A stretch of 64,000 nucleotides of DNA from Actinomadura macrotermitis (GCF_009604375.1 NZ_WEGH01000004.1:744001-808000); one strand, 5' to 3'. Numbered from the stretch's first letter, positions 37,323-47,120 are shown. Made by a program: numbers and translations. Notes: generated by a model not told the origin, from the sequence alone.

Positions 37323-39785
37323 TCAGCCCAGGCGGTGGGCCAGCTCGGCGAACGCCGCGCGGACGTCCTCGGCGGTCAGCACGGTGAGGTCGGCGGGCGT
37401 GGCGGCGTGCCCGAGGCCCGCCGCGCGCAGCGCCCGGCAGGCGCACGCCTTCTCGTACAGGGTGCGGGCGAACCGGCCGTTGCCCAGCTCGTCGATCCTG
37501 CCGAAGCCGACGGCGCGCTGGAAGACCAGCGCCAGGTCGTCCAGGGCACGCTCCTCCCACTCGTCGCCGCCCTGCGCGGCGATCAGCTGGGCGATCCGCA
37601 GCAGCTCGTCGGGGCCGTAGGAGGGGAAGTCCACCCGCGCGTCGAACCGCGACGCCAGGCCCGGGTTGGAGGCCAGGAAGCGCTCCATGTCGGCCTCGTA
37701 GCCGGCGAGCACGACGACGAGCCGGTCCCGGTCGTCCTCGGCGCGCTTCAGCAGCGTCTGCACGGCCTCGGCGCCGAACGCGTCGCCGCCGGAGTAGCCG
37801 GCGTTGCTGAGCGCGTAGGCCTCGTCGATGAACAGCACGCCGCCGAGCGCGGAGTCGACGACCTTGTTGGTCTTCAGCGCGGTCGAGCCGAGGTGGTCGC
37901 CGACCAGGTCGGCGCGCTGGGCCTCCACCACCGCGGGCCGGGCGAGCAGGCCGAGCGCGGCGAAGATCCGGCCGAGCACCCGCGCCACGGTGGTCTTGCC
38001 GGTGCCGGGCGGGCCGGTGAACACGAAGTGCCGGGTCGGCGGGCGGGTGACCAGGCCCTGCTCCTGGCGCAGCCGGGCGACCTGGAGCTGGGCGGCGATC
38101 TCGCGGACCTGCCGCTTGACCGGGGCGAGCCCGATCATCTCCTCCAGCTCGGCGAGCGCCTCGGCCAGCGTGGGGGTCTCGGCGTAGCCGCGGTAGCGCT
38201 CGGTGGCCTCGGCGAACGCGCTCTCCACGTCCTCGGCGCGCAGCGTGACCAGTTCCTCGGCGCTCGGGGTGCGGCCGGCCGCGGCGCCGACGACGCGCAC
38301 GTCGCGGGCGCGGGCGGCGGTCTCGGTCAGCGACCGGACGAACCGGCCGTTGCCGAGCTCGTCGACGATCCCGCGCCGCTCCAGCTCGGCGAACCGGGCC
38401 GCCAGGCGCCGCCGGGCCTCCTCGTCCAGCCGGTCGTCGCGCAGGCCGGTGTGGTACTCGGCGATGCGCAGCAGCTCCTCGGGCGAGTAGGAGGGGAAGT
38501 GCACCCGGGTGCCGAACCGCGACGCCAGGCCCGGGTTGGAGTCCAGGAACGCCGCCATCTGCGCCTCGTACCCGGCCAGGATGATCACCAGGTTGTCGCG
38601 GTCGTCCTCGGCGCGCTTCAGCAGCGTCTGCACGGCCTCGTTGCCGAACCGGTCGGGCTGCCCCTCGGCGGCGTTGACCAGGCCGTAGGCCTCGTCGATG
38701 AACAGCACGCCGCCGAGCGCGGAGTCGACCACCTGGCCGGTCTTGATCGCGGTGGCGCCGAGGTACTCGCCGACCAGGTCGCCGCGGTGCACCTCGACCA
38801 TGCCGGGGGTGGGCAGCAGCCCGAACGCGTAGAAGATCTTGGCGAGGACGCGGGCGACGCTGGTCTTGCCGGTGCCGGGCGGGCCGACGAACACGAAGTG
38901 CCGCATCGGCTTCTCGGTCGGCACCCCGGCGGCGGCGCGCAGGTGCGCGGCCTCGATCGACGCGGCGATCGCGCGCACCTGCCGCTTGACCGGCGCGAGC
39001 CCGACCATCGCCTCCAGTTCGGCCAGCGCCTCGGTGACCGACGGCCGCGGCGCCTCCTCGGCGGGCTCGGCCGCCGACTCGGCGGCGGCGCGCTGGTCGT
39101 AGGCGGACTGGGTCGCCGCCGGGACGCCGGCCGCGTCGCCGTCGCGGCGGCCCCGGTCGGGCGGCGGCCTGCCGGGAAGCGTCATGGCGTCCCCTCTCGG
39201 GCTGGACTGCTCCTGGACCCAGCCGGTGTCGTAGGCCTCCGCGGACACCGTACGGCGAGCCCGGTCCCAGCGGTAGCCGAGGACGGCGAGGGCGGCCAGC
39301 CAGCCGGGCGCGACGCCCGCCGCGGGCAGCGGCGGCGCGAGCGCGGCGGTGGCGGCGCCCGCCGCGAGCAGCGCCAGCAGCGCGGTCCGCCAGGGCGCGT
39401 AGCCGCTGAGGCGGAGCGCCACGGCCGCCACCGGCAGCGCGAGGGCGGCCAGCAGCAGGCCCTGGTAGTGCGGGTGCGGGTACAGGTCGCCGAGCGGGAC
39501 GGACGCGGCGAGCCAGCACGCCACGACCGTCACGACCGCCATCCCGGCCGGGGAGCGCAAGGTCAGATGGGCCACGATCAGCAGGATGACGGTGAACGCC
39601 GCGGCGGCGGCGACGGGCAGCTCCAGCACCACCGCGAGCGCCACCATGGCGACCGTCAGCACCACGCCGCCGAGGAACCTCAGCCCCGGTACCACCTGGA
39701 AGTAGCGCGATCGAAGGCGCTCGAACAGATCCCGCGCCGTGGTCGCCGCCGCCGGGCGGGAGCGGAAGCCGCCGAACAAAGCCAT
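37323..39785 (-). CDS. Membrane-anchored tandem AAA+ ATPase (CbbX/EccA-like)
   Basis: 820 residues. The first about 170 residues hold around five hydrophobic helices in pairs (LGGVVLTVAMVALAVVLEL, AFTVILLIVAHLTL, GLLLAALALPVAAVALRL, and others). A charged linker follows, then two AAA+ modules. Each has VGLAPVKRQVR, Walker A GPPGTGKT, Walker B GGVLFIDEAY, sensor VQTLLKRAEDDRD and the Arg-finger-like NPGLASRF. The modules resemble CbbX and the EccA ATPase of type VII secretion. They repeat at DNA level too (near 37741 and 38611). The membrane anchor on such a double AAA+ protein is unusual. Substrate unknown. Confidence 0.88.
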   Translation of the reverse strand: MALFGGFRSRPAAATTARDLFERLRSRYFQVVPGLRFLGGVVLTVAMVALAVVLELPVAAAAAFTVILLIVAHLTLRSPAGMAVVTVVACWLAASVPLGDLYPHPHYQGLLLAALALPVAAVALRLSGYAPWRTALLALLAAGAATAALAPPLPAAGVAPGWLAALAVLGYRWDRARRTVSAEAYDTGWVQEQSSPRGDAMTLPGRPPPDRGRRDGDAAGVPAATQSAYDQRAAAESAAEPAEEAPRPSVTEALAELEAMVGLAPVKRQVRAIAASIEAAHLRAAAGVPTEKPMRHFVFVGPPGTGKTSVARVLAKIFYAFGLLPTPGMVEVHRGDLVGEYLGATAIKTGQVVDSALGGVLFIDEAYGLVNAAEGQPDRFGNEAVQTLLKRAEDDRDNLVIILAGYEAQMAAFLDSNPGLASRFGTRVHFPSYSPEELLRIAEYHTGLRDDRLDEEARRRLAARFAELERRGIVDELGNGRFVRSLTETAARARDVRVVGAAAGRTPSAEELVTLRAEDVESAFAEATERYRGYAETPTLAEALAELEEMIGLAPVKRQVREIAAQLQVARLRQEQGLVTRPPTRHFVFTGPPGTGKTTVARVLGRIFAALGLLARPAVVEAQRADLVGDHLGSTALKTNKVVDSALGGVLFIDEAYALSNAGYSGGDAFGAEAVQTLLKRAEDDRDRLVVVLAGYEADMERFLASNPGLASRFDARVDFPSYGPDELLRIAQLIAAQGGDEWEERALDDLALVFQRAVGFGRIDELGNGRFARTLYEKACACRALRAAGLGHAATPADLTVLTAEDVRAAFAELAHRLG

Positions 39786-39959
39786 TGAGCCGAGTAAATC
39801 GTAGGTACCGACGTAAGGGGACTACCCGGGGCGGGTTCATTGACTCGCGCGGGTCCGGCCGGGTGAAGACCGCGGGTTGCGAAGGCGGGACATTCGTCCC
39901 ACCCAGCTGCGGATGTTCGGCCCTGCCGCCGCGGCGCGCCCGGCCTTAGCGTCAGGTCC

Positions 39960-41219
39960 GTGACGGATGACGCGGCTTCGCCGTCCGGAACCGGCGAAGC
40001 GGACCCCGCCGCCGGGAACCCGTACGGTGACCGCGTGACGAAATGGCAGATAAGGGGCACCGTGCCGCGGAAACCCAAGATCGACCTCAGCCGGCTGGAC
40101 GGCCGGGGGCCGGGCCCCGGCGCCTTCACGGCCTGGGCGCTCCTGCTGGTCTGGCCGCTGCGCGACGTCGTGGCGGGCCGCGGCCCGCAGGCCCCCTGGC
40201 TCCCCGCGCTCGCCCTGGCGGCGCTCGCCGCGCTCTACCTCGGCGTGGTGCGCACCGCCTTCGACGGCCGGTTCCCGCTGCGGGTCCCGGTCGCGCTGCT
40301 GGTCGTGCACACCGCCTTCGGCGCCGTCGCGATCCCGGTGTTCGACGGGCGCTGGGCCGCCGCGTACGCGCTGCTCGGCCTCGCCGCCGGCGTCGTGGCC
40401 GGGCACCTGCCGCGCCGGACGCACGGGCCGGAGCTGCCGATGCTGCTCTGCGTCGGCGGCGCCTCGGCCGCCGTCCTGGCGTCGGCGTGGCTCGGCGGCG
40501 CGAGCACCGGCGCGATGCTCGGATCCGGCTACTCGGCGCTCACCGCGGGCGCGGTCTCGGCCATCGTCATCCGGCTGTTCACCGTCGTCGCCATGCTGCG
40601 CGAGGCCCGCGAGGAACTGGCCGAGGCCGCCGTCGAGCAGGAGCGGCTGCGCTTCTCCCGCGACCTGCACGACCTGCTCGGCCACACGCTGTCGCTGATG
40701 GTGGTGAAGGCGCAGGCCGTCCGGCTGATCGCCGAACGCGACCCGGCGGTCGCCGCCGCGCAGGCCGCCGACATCGAGACCGTCGGCCGGCAGGCCCTCA
40801 CCGAGGTCCGCCAGGCCGTCGCCGGCTACCGGGGCCGGGGCGCCGGCGCCGAACTGGACGCGGCGCGCACCGCCCTCACCGACGCGGGCGTGCAGCCGGT
40901 GCTCGACCGGGCGGGCGGCCCGCTGCCGGACGAGGCGGACGCGCTGCTCGGCTGGGTCGTCCGCGAGGGCGTCACCAACGTGATCCGGCACAGCGGCGCC
41001 CGGCGCTGCGAGATCACGCTGCGGCACGACGCCGGGCGGGCCGTCCTGGAGATCTGCGACGACGGCGCCGGGCCCGCGCCCGGCGGCCCCGCCGGCAACG
41101 GACTGCGCGGGCTGGCCGAACGGCTGGACGCCGCGGGCGGCACCGTCCGCACCGGCCCGGCGCCCGGCGGCGGCTTCCTGCTGACCGCCACGCTGGAGAC
41201 GGGACAATGGACGACGTGA
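39960..41219 (+). CDS. Sensor histidine kinase, DesK class
   Basis: 419 residues. A disordered N-terminus of about 40 residues is followed by about five transmembrane helices (50-205), a coiled coil (AREELAEAAVEQERLRF) and the H-box RFSRDLHDLLGHTLSLM. The HATPase domain has VREGVTNVIRHS, DDGAGPAP and GLRGLAERLDAAGG. GTG start; GTG at 40035 (VTKWQIRG) is an alternative. The response regulator gene overlaps its end by 13 bases. DesK kinases often sense membrane state. Confidence 0.9.
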   Translation: MTDDAASPSGTGEADPAAGNPYGDRVTKWQIRGTVPRKPKIDLSRLDGRGPGPGAFTAWALLLVWPLRDVVAGRGPQAPWLPALALAALAALYLGVVRTAFDGRFPLRVPVALLVVHTAFGAVAIPVFDGRWAAAYALLGLAAGVVAGHLPRRTHGPELPMLLCVGGASAAVLASAWLGGASTGAMLGSGYSALTAGAVSAIVIRLFTVVAMLREAREELAEAAVEQERLRFSRDLHDLLGHTLSLMVVKAQAVRLIAERDPAVAAAQAADIETVGRQALTEVRQAVAGYRGRGAGAELDAARTALTDAGVQPVLDRAGGPLPDEADALLGWVVREGVTNVIRHSGARRCEITLRHDAGRAVLEICDDGAGPAPGGPAGNGLRGLAERLDAAGGTVRTGPAPGGGFLLTATLETGQWTT

Positions 41220-41821
41220 TCAAGCTGCTGCTCGCCGAGGACCAGGGCATGATGCGCGGCGCGCTCGCGCTGCTGCTCGGCCTGGAAGAGGACATCGAGG
41301 TCGTCGCCGAGGCCGGCGACGGCCTGGAGGCGCTGGAGGCCGCCCGGCGGACCCGCCCCGACGTGGCGATCCTGGACATCGAGATGCCCGGGCGCGGCGG
41401 CCTGGACGTCGCCGCCGACCTGCGCCGCGAACTGCCCGACTGCAAGGTGCTGATCGTCACGACCTTCGGGCGGCCCGGCTACCTGCGGCGGGCGATGGAG
41501 GCGGGCGCGCGCGGGTTCCTGGTCAAGGACGGCCCGATCGAGGACCTGGTAGCAGCAGTGCGCCGCGTCCTGGCGGGCGAGCAGGTCGTGGACCCCGCCC
41601 TCGCCACCGCCGCCCTGTCGGTCGGGCCGAACCCGCTCACCGAGCGGGAACGCGACGTCCTCACGGCGGCGGCGGACGGCGCCACCGTCGCCGACATCGC
41701 GGCCCGGCTGTACCTTTCGGAGAGCACCGTCCGCAACTACCTGTCGGCGGCGATCGGCAAGACCGGCGCGCGCAACCGCATCGAAGCGGTGGGAACCGCC
41801 CGGCACAACGGCTGGCTGTGA
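41207..41821 (+). CDS. LuxR-type response regulator, DesR class
   Basis: 204 residues. Receiver domain with LLAEDQ, phospho-Asp in VAILDIEMPG, VTTFGRPGY and LVKDGP. The C-terminal LuxR helix-turn-helix is LTERERDVLTAAADGATVAD... LYLSESTVRNYLSAAIGKTG. Partner of the DesK-class kinase just upstream. Confidence 0.92.
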   Translation: MDDVIKLLLAEDQGMMRGALALLLGLEEDIEVVAEAGDGLEALEAARRTRPDVAILDIEMPGRGGLDVAADLRRELPDCKVLIVTTFGRPGYLRRAMEAGARGFLVKDGPIEDLVAAVRRVLAGEQVVDPALATAALSVGPNPLTERERDVLTAAADGATVADIAARLYLSESTVRNYLSAAIGKTGARNRIEAVGTARHNGWL

Positions 41822-41837
41822 CGCCATGATGGGCGGT

Positions 41838-42749
41838 ATGCGAACCCTGCGCACCCCCGACGACCGGTTCGGCGCCCTGCCCGGCTTCCCGTGGGAACCG
41901 CGCTACGCCGACGTCCCCGACCAGGACGGCGGCACCCTGCGAATGGCCTACGTGGACGCCGGGCCACCCGACGGGCCCGTGGTCCTCTGCCTGCACGGCG
42001 AGCCGAGCTGGTCCTTCCTGTACCGCAAGGTGATCGGCGTGCTGGCGGACGCGGGGCTGCGCGTCGTCGCCCCCGACCTGGTCGGGTTCGGCCGCTCGGA
42101 CAAACCCGCCGAGATCGCCGACCACACCTACGCCCGGCACATCGAGTGGATCCGCGCGCTGGTCTTCGACGCCCTGGACCTGCGCGACGTCACCCTCGTC
42201 GGGCAGGACTGGGGCGGCCTCATCGGCCTGCGCCTCGCCGTGGCGCACCCCGAGCGGTTCGCCCGGATCGTCGCCGCCAACACCGGCCTGCCCACCGGCG
42301 ACTTCCCGATGCCCGAGACCTGGCTGCGCTTCCGCGAATCGGTCCGCACCGCCCCCGAGTTCGACGTCGCGCGCGGCATCCAGTCCGGCTGCCGCACCAC
42401 CCTGCCCGCCGACGTCCGCGCCGCCTACGACGCGCCGTTCCCCGACGAGACCTACAAGGCCGGCCCGCGCGCCATGCCCGGCCTCGTCCCCGCCGACCCG
42501 GACGACCCGCAGGCCCAGCCGAACCGCGACGCCTGGGACGTCCTGCGCGCCTGGGACAAGCCGTTCCTGGTCGCCTTCAGCGACCGCGACCCGATCACCG
42601 GGCCGATGGCGCCGCTGTTCAAGGACCTGATCCCCGGCGCCAAGGGCCTCGCGCACCCTACGATCGAGGGCGCCGGCCACTTCCTGCAGGAGGACGACGG
42701 GGAGCGGCTCGCGCACGCCGTCGCCGCCTTCGTCCAGGAGACCCCTTGA
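41838..42749 (+). CDS. Haloalkane dehalogenase-like alpha/beta hydrolase (HLD-I type)
   Basis: 303 residues. The match to DhlA-type enzymes is close in position: HGEPSW at 53-58 (oxyanion and halide region), nucleophile Asp124 with halide-binding Trp125 (GQDWGG) and the base His at about 281 (GAGHFLQED). The acid is probably the Asp in FSDRDPITG. These enzymes hydrolyse carbon-halogen bonds; related proteins can be epoxide hydrolases or luciferase-like, so substrate is uncertain. ATGs at 41826 and 41829 are possible starts. The stop overlaps the TTG of rnhB. Confidence 0.88.
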   Translation: MRTLRTPDDRFGALPGFPWEPRYADVPDQDGGTLRMAYVDAGPPDGPVVLCLHGEPSWSFLYRKVIGVLADAGLRVVAPDLVGFGRSDKPAEIADHTYARHIEWIRALVFDALDLRDVTLVGQDWGGLIGLRLAVAHPERFARIVAANTGLPTGDFPMPETWLRFRESVRTAPEFDVARGIQSGCRTTLPADVRAAYDAPFPDETYKAGPRAMPGLVPADPDDPQAQPNRDAWDVLRAWDKPFLVAFSDRDPITGPMAPLFKDLIPGAKGLAHPTIEGAGHFLQEDDGERLAHAVAAFVQETP

Positions 42750-43510
42750 CCGACGCCCTGCCCGGCCTGGACGCCACCGCGTCCGCACCCGCCGTCCCCC
42801 GCCACGCCGGCTACGCCATCGAGGACGACCTGCAGGCCCGGTCGCCCGGCGGCCGCCCGCTGCGCATCGCCGGCGTCGACGAGGTCGGACGGGGCGCCTG
42901 GGCCGGGCCGGTCGTGGTCTGCGCGGCCGTCACCGACCTGTCCGCACCGCCCGAACTGCCCGGACGCGGCACCAAGACCGTCCGGCTGACCGACTCCAAG
43001 CTGCTCACCGAGGCGCACCGCGAGGCCTTCGCCGACGTGCTGCCGGCCTGGCTCGCCGGGCACGCCATCGGCGCGGCCTCCCCCGCCGAGATCGACGAGC
43101 TCGGCATGACCGGGGCGCTGCGCCGCGCCGCCGTCCGCGCGCTCCAGGCGCTGCCCGAACCGCCCGACATCGTCCTGCTGGACGGCAAGCACGACTTCCT
43201 CGGCGCGCCGTGGCGGGTACGGACCGAGATCAAGGCCGACCAGCGGTCGGTGACGGTCGCGGCGGCGTCCGTCCTCGCCAAGGTGCACCGCGACCGGCTG
43301 ATGGCCGCCCTGGACGCCGAGTTCCCCGGCTACGGGTTCGCCGGCAGCGCCGGCTACCCCTCCCCCGTCCACCAGAAGGCGCTGGAGGAGCACGGCCCCA
43401 CCCCGCACCACCGCATGTCCTGGTCGTACCTGGACGACCTGCCGCGCTGGCGGCACCTGAAACGGCACCGCGACCCCCTTACCGGAGAAGGCCAACTCAG
43501 TCTCCTGTGA
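42746..43510 (+). CDS. rnhB: Ribonuclease HII
   Basis: 254 residues. The acidic active site is visible: [11 protein letters not shown] (Asp-Glu), DSKLL and [16 protein letters not shown] and [20 protein letters not shown] complete the family pattern. It cleaves RNA in RNA-DNA hybrids and misincorporated ribonucleotides. TTG start overlapping the previous stop, GGAG 5 bases upstream. The first about 35 residues are poorly conserved. Confidence 0.93.
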   Translation: MTDALPGLDATASAPAVPRHAGYAIEDDLQARSPGGRPLRIAGVDEVGRGAWAGPVVVCAAVTDLSAPPELPGRGTKTVRLTDSKLLTEAHREAFADVLPAWLAGHAIGAASPAEIDELGMTGALRRAAVRALQALPEPPDIVLLDGKHDFLGAPWRVRTEIKADQRSVTVAAASVLAKVHRDRLMAALDAEFPGYGFAGSAGYPSPVHQKALEEHGPTPHHRMSWSYLDDLPRWRHLKRHRDPLTGEGQLSLL

Positions 43511-43512
43511 GC

Positions 43513-43557
43513 GTTACTCCCGTCCACCTGGGTAAGCCCGGGTAAACGGGAGGTAAC
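43513..43557 (+). promoter_or_regulatory. Hairpin that buries the ribosome binding site of the next gene
   Basis: An 18-pair stem: GTTACTCCCGT pairs with ACGGGAGGTAAC (one bulged G), then a 2x2 internal loop, then ACCTGGG with CCCGGGT (one G-U pair) and a TAAG loop. The Shine-Dalgarno sequence GGGAGG lies wholly in the stem, 4 bases before the ATG at 43562. It may control translation or end transcription after rnhB. Confidence 0.6.
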
Positions 43558-43561
43558 AGGC

Positions 43562-44197
43562 ATGGGCACTGTCGTGAAGAGACTGCTGCGCACAGCGGGC
43601 GGCGAGACCTTCGCCGAGGAGGCCGGGATCCCCCTGAAGGACCAGCCCGCGGCACTGTTCAAACTGCTGACGCTGGCCAACCTGCTGAGCACGCGCATCT
43701 CCTCGGACATCGCGATGGCGGCGGCACGGGAACTGTTCGACGCCGGCGGCGGCACGGCGCGGGGCATGGCGCGGCTGAGCTGGCAGAACCGGGTGGACGC
43801 GCTCGGCCGCGCCCACTACGTCCGCTACGACGAGAGCACCGCGACCCGGCTCGGCGACATGGCCGACCTCGTCCAGGAACGCTACGGAGGCGACCTGCGG
43901 CGCCTGCCCATCGAGGCCGGACGCGACATCGAGCGCGCCGCCGCGCTGCTGCGGGAGTTCCCCGGCATCGGCCCGACGGGCGTCGACATCTTCTGCCGCG
44001 AGGCGCAGGCGATGTGGCCGTGGCTGCGGCCCTACTTCGACGCGCACGCCCTCAAGGGCGCCGAACGGCTCGGCCTGCCCACCGACCCCAAACGCCTCGC
44101 CGACGAGGTCGCCGACAAGGACATCGCCCGGTTCGCCGCCGCGCTCGTCCGGGCCGGCCGGGACCGCAGGCTCGCCGAGGCGGTGGTCAAGGGGTGA
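43562..44197 (+). CDS. HhH domain DNA repair-like protein (endonuclease III-related)
   Basis: 211 residues. The helix-hairpin-helix LREFPGIGPTGVDIFCREAQ (about 137-156) and a following conserved Asp-like region match a small family related to endonuclease III. No Fe-S cluster Cys set. It lies after rnhB, with its ribosome binding site inside a strong hairpin (43513-43557). Together with rnhB it suggests a genome-maintenance pair; activity is not shown. Confidence 0.83.
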   Translation: MGTVVKRLLRTAGGETFAEEAGIPLKDQPAALFKLLTLANLLSTRISSDIAMAAARELFDAGGGTARGMARLSWQNRVDALGRAHYVRYDESTATRLGDMADLVQERYGGDLRRLPIEAGRDIERAAALLREFPGIGPTGVDIFCREAQAMWPWLRPYFDAHALKGAERLGLPTDPKRLADEVADKDIARFAAALVRAGRDRRLAEAVVKG

Positions 44198-44215
44198 CCG
44201 CGCGGAGGTCGTCGT

Positions 44216-44872
44216 TCACAGCCGGACGACGACCTCCTCCGCCGGCTTGCGGGTGATGTCGGGGACCATCGCGTCGTCCGCCGGGTAGCCGACGGGGATC
44301 ACCACATAGGCGCGCTCCTCCTGCGGCCGCTCGCACACCTCGTTGAGGAACCGCATCGGGCTCGGCGTGTGCGTGAGCGTCGCCAGGCCCGCCTGGTGCA
44401 GCGCGGCCAGCAGGAACCCGACGGCGATCCCGACCGATTCCTTTACATAGTACGGCCGGGGCGTGTGCGGGCCCTTGTGCACCTCGAACACCACGATGAC
44501 GGCGGGCGCCTCCTCCAGGAACGGCTTGCGCCAGTCGGTGCCGAGCGGCGCGAGGGCCGCCAGCCACTCGGGCGAGGCGCGCCGCTCGTAGAACTCGCGC
44601 TCGGCGTCCTCGGCGGCCGCGCGCAGCCGCCGCTTGCGCTCCGGATCGGTGATCACCACGAACCGCCAGGGCTGCAGGTTCGCGCCGCTCGGCGCGGTCG
44701 CCGCGGCCCGGACCGCGTGGTCGATCACCTCGGGCGGCACCGGCCGGGACGCGAAGTCCCGGACGGTGCGGCGCAGCGCCATCGCGTCGGCGAACGCGCG
44801 GGCGCGCGCCACCGCCTGCTCGCCGGGCACGTCGAAGCGCGGGGCCGGGACGACCGGATAGGGGGTGCTCAT
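44216..44872 (-). CDS. Nitroreductase family protein
   Basis: 218 residues. FMN-binding nitroreductase motifs: MALRRTVRDFASRPVP, AAATAPSGANLQPWRFVVI, ESVGIAVGFLLAALHQAGLATLTHTPSPM and VVIPVGYPA. The His-Thr-Pro-Ser pattern and PSGANLQPW are like those of iodotyrosine dehalogenase-type members. Substrate unknown. Confidence 0.88.
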   Translation of the reverse strand: MSTPYPVVPAPRFDVPGEQAVARARAFADAMALRRTVRDFASRPVPPEVIDHAVRAAATAPSGANLQPWRFVVITDPERKRRLRAAAEDAEREFYERRASPEWLAALAPLGTDWRKPFLEEAPAVIVVFEVHKGPHTPRPYYVKESVGIAVGFLLAALHQAGLATLTHTPSPMRFLNEVCERPQEERAYVVIPVGYPADDAMVPDITRKPAEEVVVRL

Positions 44873-44922
44873 GGCACCGTTCCTATCCCGCTCTCCCGGC
44901 CCTGGGCAATGGCAAGATCAGC

Positions 44923-46332
44923 TCAATCCTTGCCGCGCGAGGCCACCCACTCCAGGTTCCAGCCGTAGGCCTGGTCGACGGCCATCTTGCCCCAGCGCGG
45001 GCGGCCGGGCGGCGGCGGCACGAACCGGCCCTCGCGGCGCACCACCAGCTCCCCGTTCACGTTCTCGATCAGGGCGAGGACGGCGTCGCGGGAGGCGTCG
45101 TGGCAGTCGTCCATGCGCATCTGGATCGGGGCCGACCCGACCGGGTAGAGCGTGGCGATCGCGTCCAGGCCGCGGAAGTCGTCGGCGCCGTCGTAGATCT
45201 CGGCGAACACCAGGATCCGCTTGAACTTCGCGGTGTGGTCCAGGTTGATCGTCATGTTCTCGCCGGACTCGATGGCGCCGGTCCGGTCGTCCTTGTCGAG
45301 CTGGATGAACGGGGCGCGGTCGAGGGCGCCCATGTCGCCGAGGGCGTGGATGATGCCCTTGCTGCCGTCCTGCAGCTCCCAGAGGCAGCACAGGTCCAGG
45401 TCGAGGTCGTGGCCGCGGCGGCGCTTGCCGAGCAGGCCCTTGGGCGCGCCCGCCCGGGCCGTCCAGTTGAGGTTGACGCGCATGTGGCCCGAGGTCGCGC
45501 CCTGCTTGGTGAGCGAGACCGACGGGGAGTTCTTGGTCAGCGAGATGGTGCCGCCCTGCTGCTGGGGCTGCGAAGGAGCCGGCGGCGGCGCGTACTGCTG
45601 CGGAGGCGGCGGGGGCGCGTACTGCTGGGGCGGCGGCATGTACTGCTGCTGCGGCGGAGGCGGCGGCGGGGCGTACTGCTGCGGGGGCGGCGGCGGAGCG
45701 TACTGCTGCTGCGGAGGCGGCGGGGGCGCGTACTGGTTCTGCGGCTGCGGAGCAGGCGGCGGAGGCGGGGGCGCGTACTGCTGCTGCTGAGGAGCCGGCG
45801 GAGGCGGAGCGTCGTCCACGCTGATGCCGAAATCGGTGGCCAGCCCCGCGAGACCGGAGTCGTAGCCCTGCCCGACCGCCCGGAACTTCCAGGCGCCCTG
45901 GCGGCGGTACAGCTCCCCGAGGACGTAGGCGGTCTCGGTCGTCGCACCGTCGCTGTCGAACCGGGTGATCTCGCTGCCGGTCCCGGCGTCCAGCACCCGC
46001 ACGTACAGGCCCTTGAACTGCGCGAAGGTGCCGCCGTCCGCGGACGCCGCGATCACGATCTTGTCGATCGCCGGCTCGACCCGGGCCAGATCGGCGAACA
46101 GCACGTCCCGGACCGCCGGCCCCTGCTGCTTGCCCTCGTACCGGACCGCGCCCGAGGCGTGCGCGGGCTGGTTGTAGAAGACGAAGTCGCCGTCGGAGCG
46201 GACCTTGCCCGTCTCGGCGAGCAGCAGCGCGGACGCGTCGGCGTCCGGGACGCCCGGACCGCCCTGCCAGCCCAGCTCCACCCGCACGGCGGGAACCGGC
46301 ACCGCGATGTTGGCGCCCTTCTGCAAGGACAT
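44923..46332 (-). CDS. TerD-TerA fusion, tellurium resistance/stress protein
   Basis: 469 residues from an ATG with AGGAGG upstream. N-terminal TerD domain (1-170: [69 protein letters not shown]), a 100-residue linker of repeated [10 protein letters not shown] units (about 178-270), then a TerA-like domain (about 275-450: [43 protein letters not shown]). TerD folds bind calcium. The fusion with a long Pro/Gln linker suggests a scaffold for the ter stress system; no other ter genes are nearby. Confidence 0.88.
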   Translation of the reverse strand: MSLQKGANIAVPVPAVRVELGWQGGPGVPDADASALLLAETGKVRSDGDFVFYNQPAHASGAVRYEGKQQGPAVRDVLFADLARVEPAIDKIVIAASADGGTFAQFKGLYVRVLDAGTGSEITRFDSDGATTETAYVLGELYRRQGAWKFRAVGQGYDSGLAGLATDFGISVDDAPPPPAPQQQQYAPPPPPPAPQPQNQYAPPPPPQQQYAPPPPPQQYAPPPPPPQQQYMPPPQQYAPPPPPQQYAPPPAPSQPQQQGGTISLTKNSPSVSLTKQGATSGHMRVNLNWTARAGAPKGLLGKRRRGHDLDLDLCCLWELQDGSKGIIHALGDMGALDRAPFIQLDKDDRTGAIESGENMTINLDHTAKFKRILVFAEIYDGADDFRGLDAIATLYPVGSAPIQMRMDDCHDASRDAVLALIENVNGELVVRREGRFVPPPPGRPRWGKMAVDQAYGWNLEWVASRGKD

Positions 46333-46423
46333 GAACCCTCCTCCTGATCCGAACGCCACCAACCTATGCCGGATGACGTCCCCGGCGACATCCGGGCCTC
46401 TCAGCGAGACGGACGGGACCGGG

Positions 46424-47041
46424 TCAAGGTTCCTCGGCGCGCGGCGGCTCTCCCGGCAGCGGGCCCGGGTCGGGGGTGCGCATCCCGTCCAGGACGACCT
46501 GCAGGTTGCGCTCGCGCTGGTGCGGCGCGGCCCGCAGGCCGATCGTGTGGTCACCGGTCGAGACCGACACCAGCAGGAACGCCACGTCGGTCCAGCCGAG
46601 GTCGGCGCGCATGCCCCCGGACTCCTGCGCGCGCTCGACCAGCCGCCGCATCGAGTCGCGCATCTCGGCGAGGGCGCGGATGCTCCCACCGCCGCGCGCG
46701 GCGTTGAGGTCGCACAGCTCGTTGCGCAGGTCGACGTACGCCATGGCGAACCGCCGGAACCCCTCCCAGGCGTCCGGTTCGGCCAGCCCCTCCTCGGCCT
46801 TGGCCAGGATCTCGGCGGCGACCTCCTCGAGCACGGCCTCCAGCAGCGTCTCCAGGGTGCCGACCCGGCGGTAGAAGGTGCCCACCCCGACGCCGGCGCG
46901 GCGGGCGATGTCGTGCGCGGAGAACTCGCCGCCCTCGTTCGCGGCCTCCCGCGCGGCGCCGACCAGCAGCTCGACGTTGCGGCGCGCGTCCGCCCGGGTG
47001 ACGCGCCCGGCCAGCAGCCGCTCCACGGCACTCACGGTCAT
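46424..47041 (-). CDS. TetR family repressor of the adjacent MFS exporter
   Basis: 205 residues. Helix-turn-helix [25 protein letters not shown] in the first 65 residues and a helical ligand domain. The divergent MFS gene starts 118 bases away. Three copies of a 23-bp inverted repeat in the gap are its likely operators. By analogy with TetR/MFS pairs it should release DNA when a toxic ligand binds. Confidence 0.9.
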   Translation of the reverse strand: MTVSAVERLLAGRVTRADARRNVELLVGAAREAANEGGEFSAHDIARRAGVGVGTFYRRVGTLETLLEAVLEEVAAEILAKAEEGLAEPDAWEGFRRFAMAYVDLRNELCDLNAARGGGSIRALAEMRDSMRRLVERAQESGGMRADLGWTDVAFLLVSVSTGDHTIGLRAAPHQRERNLQVVLDGMRTPDPGPLPGEPPRAEEP

Positions 47042-47059
47042 GGAGTCCACCCTACCCGC

Positions 47060-47082
47060 AAGCGGACGACTCGCGTCCGCTT
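47060..47082. promoter_or_regulatory. TetR operator copy 1
   Basis: Perfect 9-bp arms AAGCGGACG and CGTCCGCTT with 5 bases between, first of three such sites between the tetR and MFS starts. Confidence 0.85.
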
Positions 47083-47083
47083 T

Positions 47084-47106
47084 AAGTGGACGCCGGGCGT
47101 CCGCTT
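47084..47106. promoter_or_regulatory. TetR operator copy 2
   Basis: Arms AAGTGGACG and CGTCCGCTT with 5 bases between; one mismatch to the other copies. It starts 2 bases after copy 1, so centres are 24 bases apart. Confidence 0.85.
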
Positions 47107-47120
47107 GGGTTACGGTGCTC

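Noticed and set aside
37065-39788. 907-codon plus-strand frame opposite the AAA+ gene
   Set aside because: Shadow frame; repeats in it only mirror the internal duplication of the AAA+ modules.
45545-45835. Short DNA repeats that could be read as a minisatellite or CRISPR
   Set aside because: They are in-frame codons of the Pro/Gln linker of the TerD-TerA protein, with no spacer structure.
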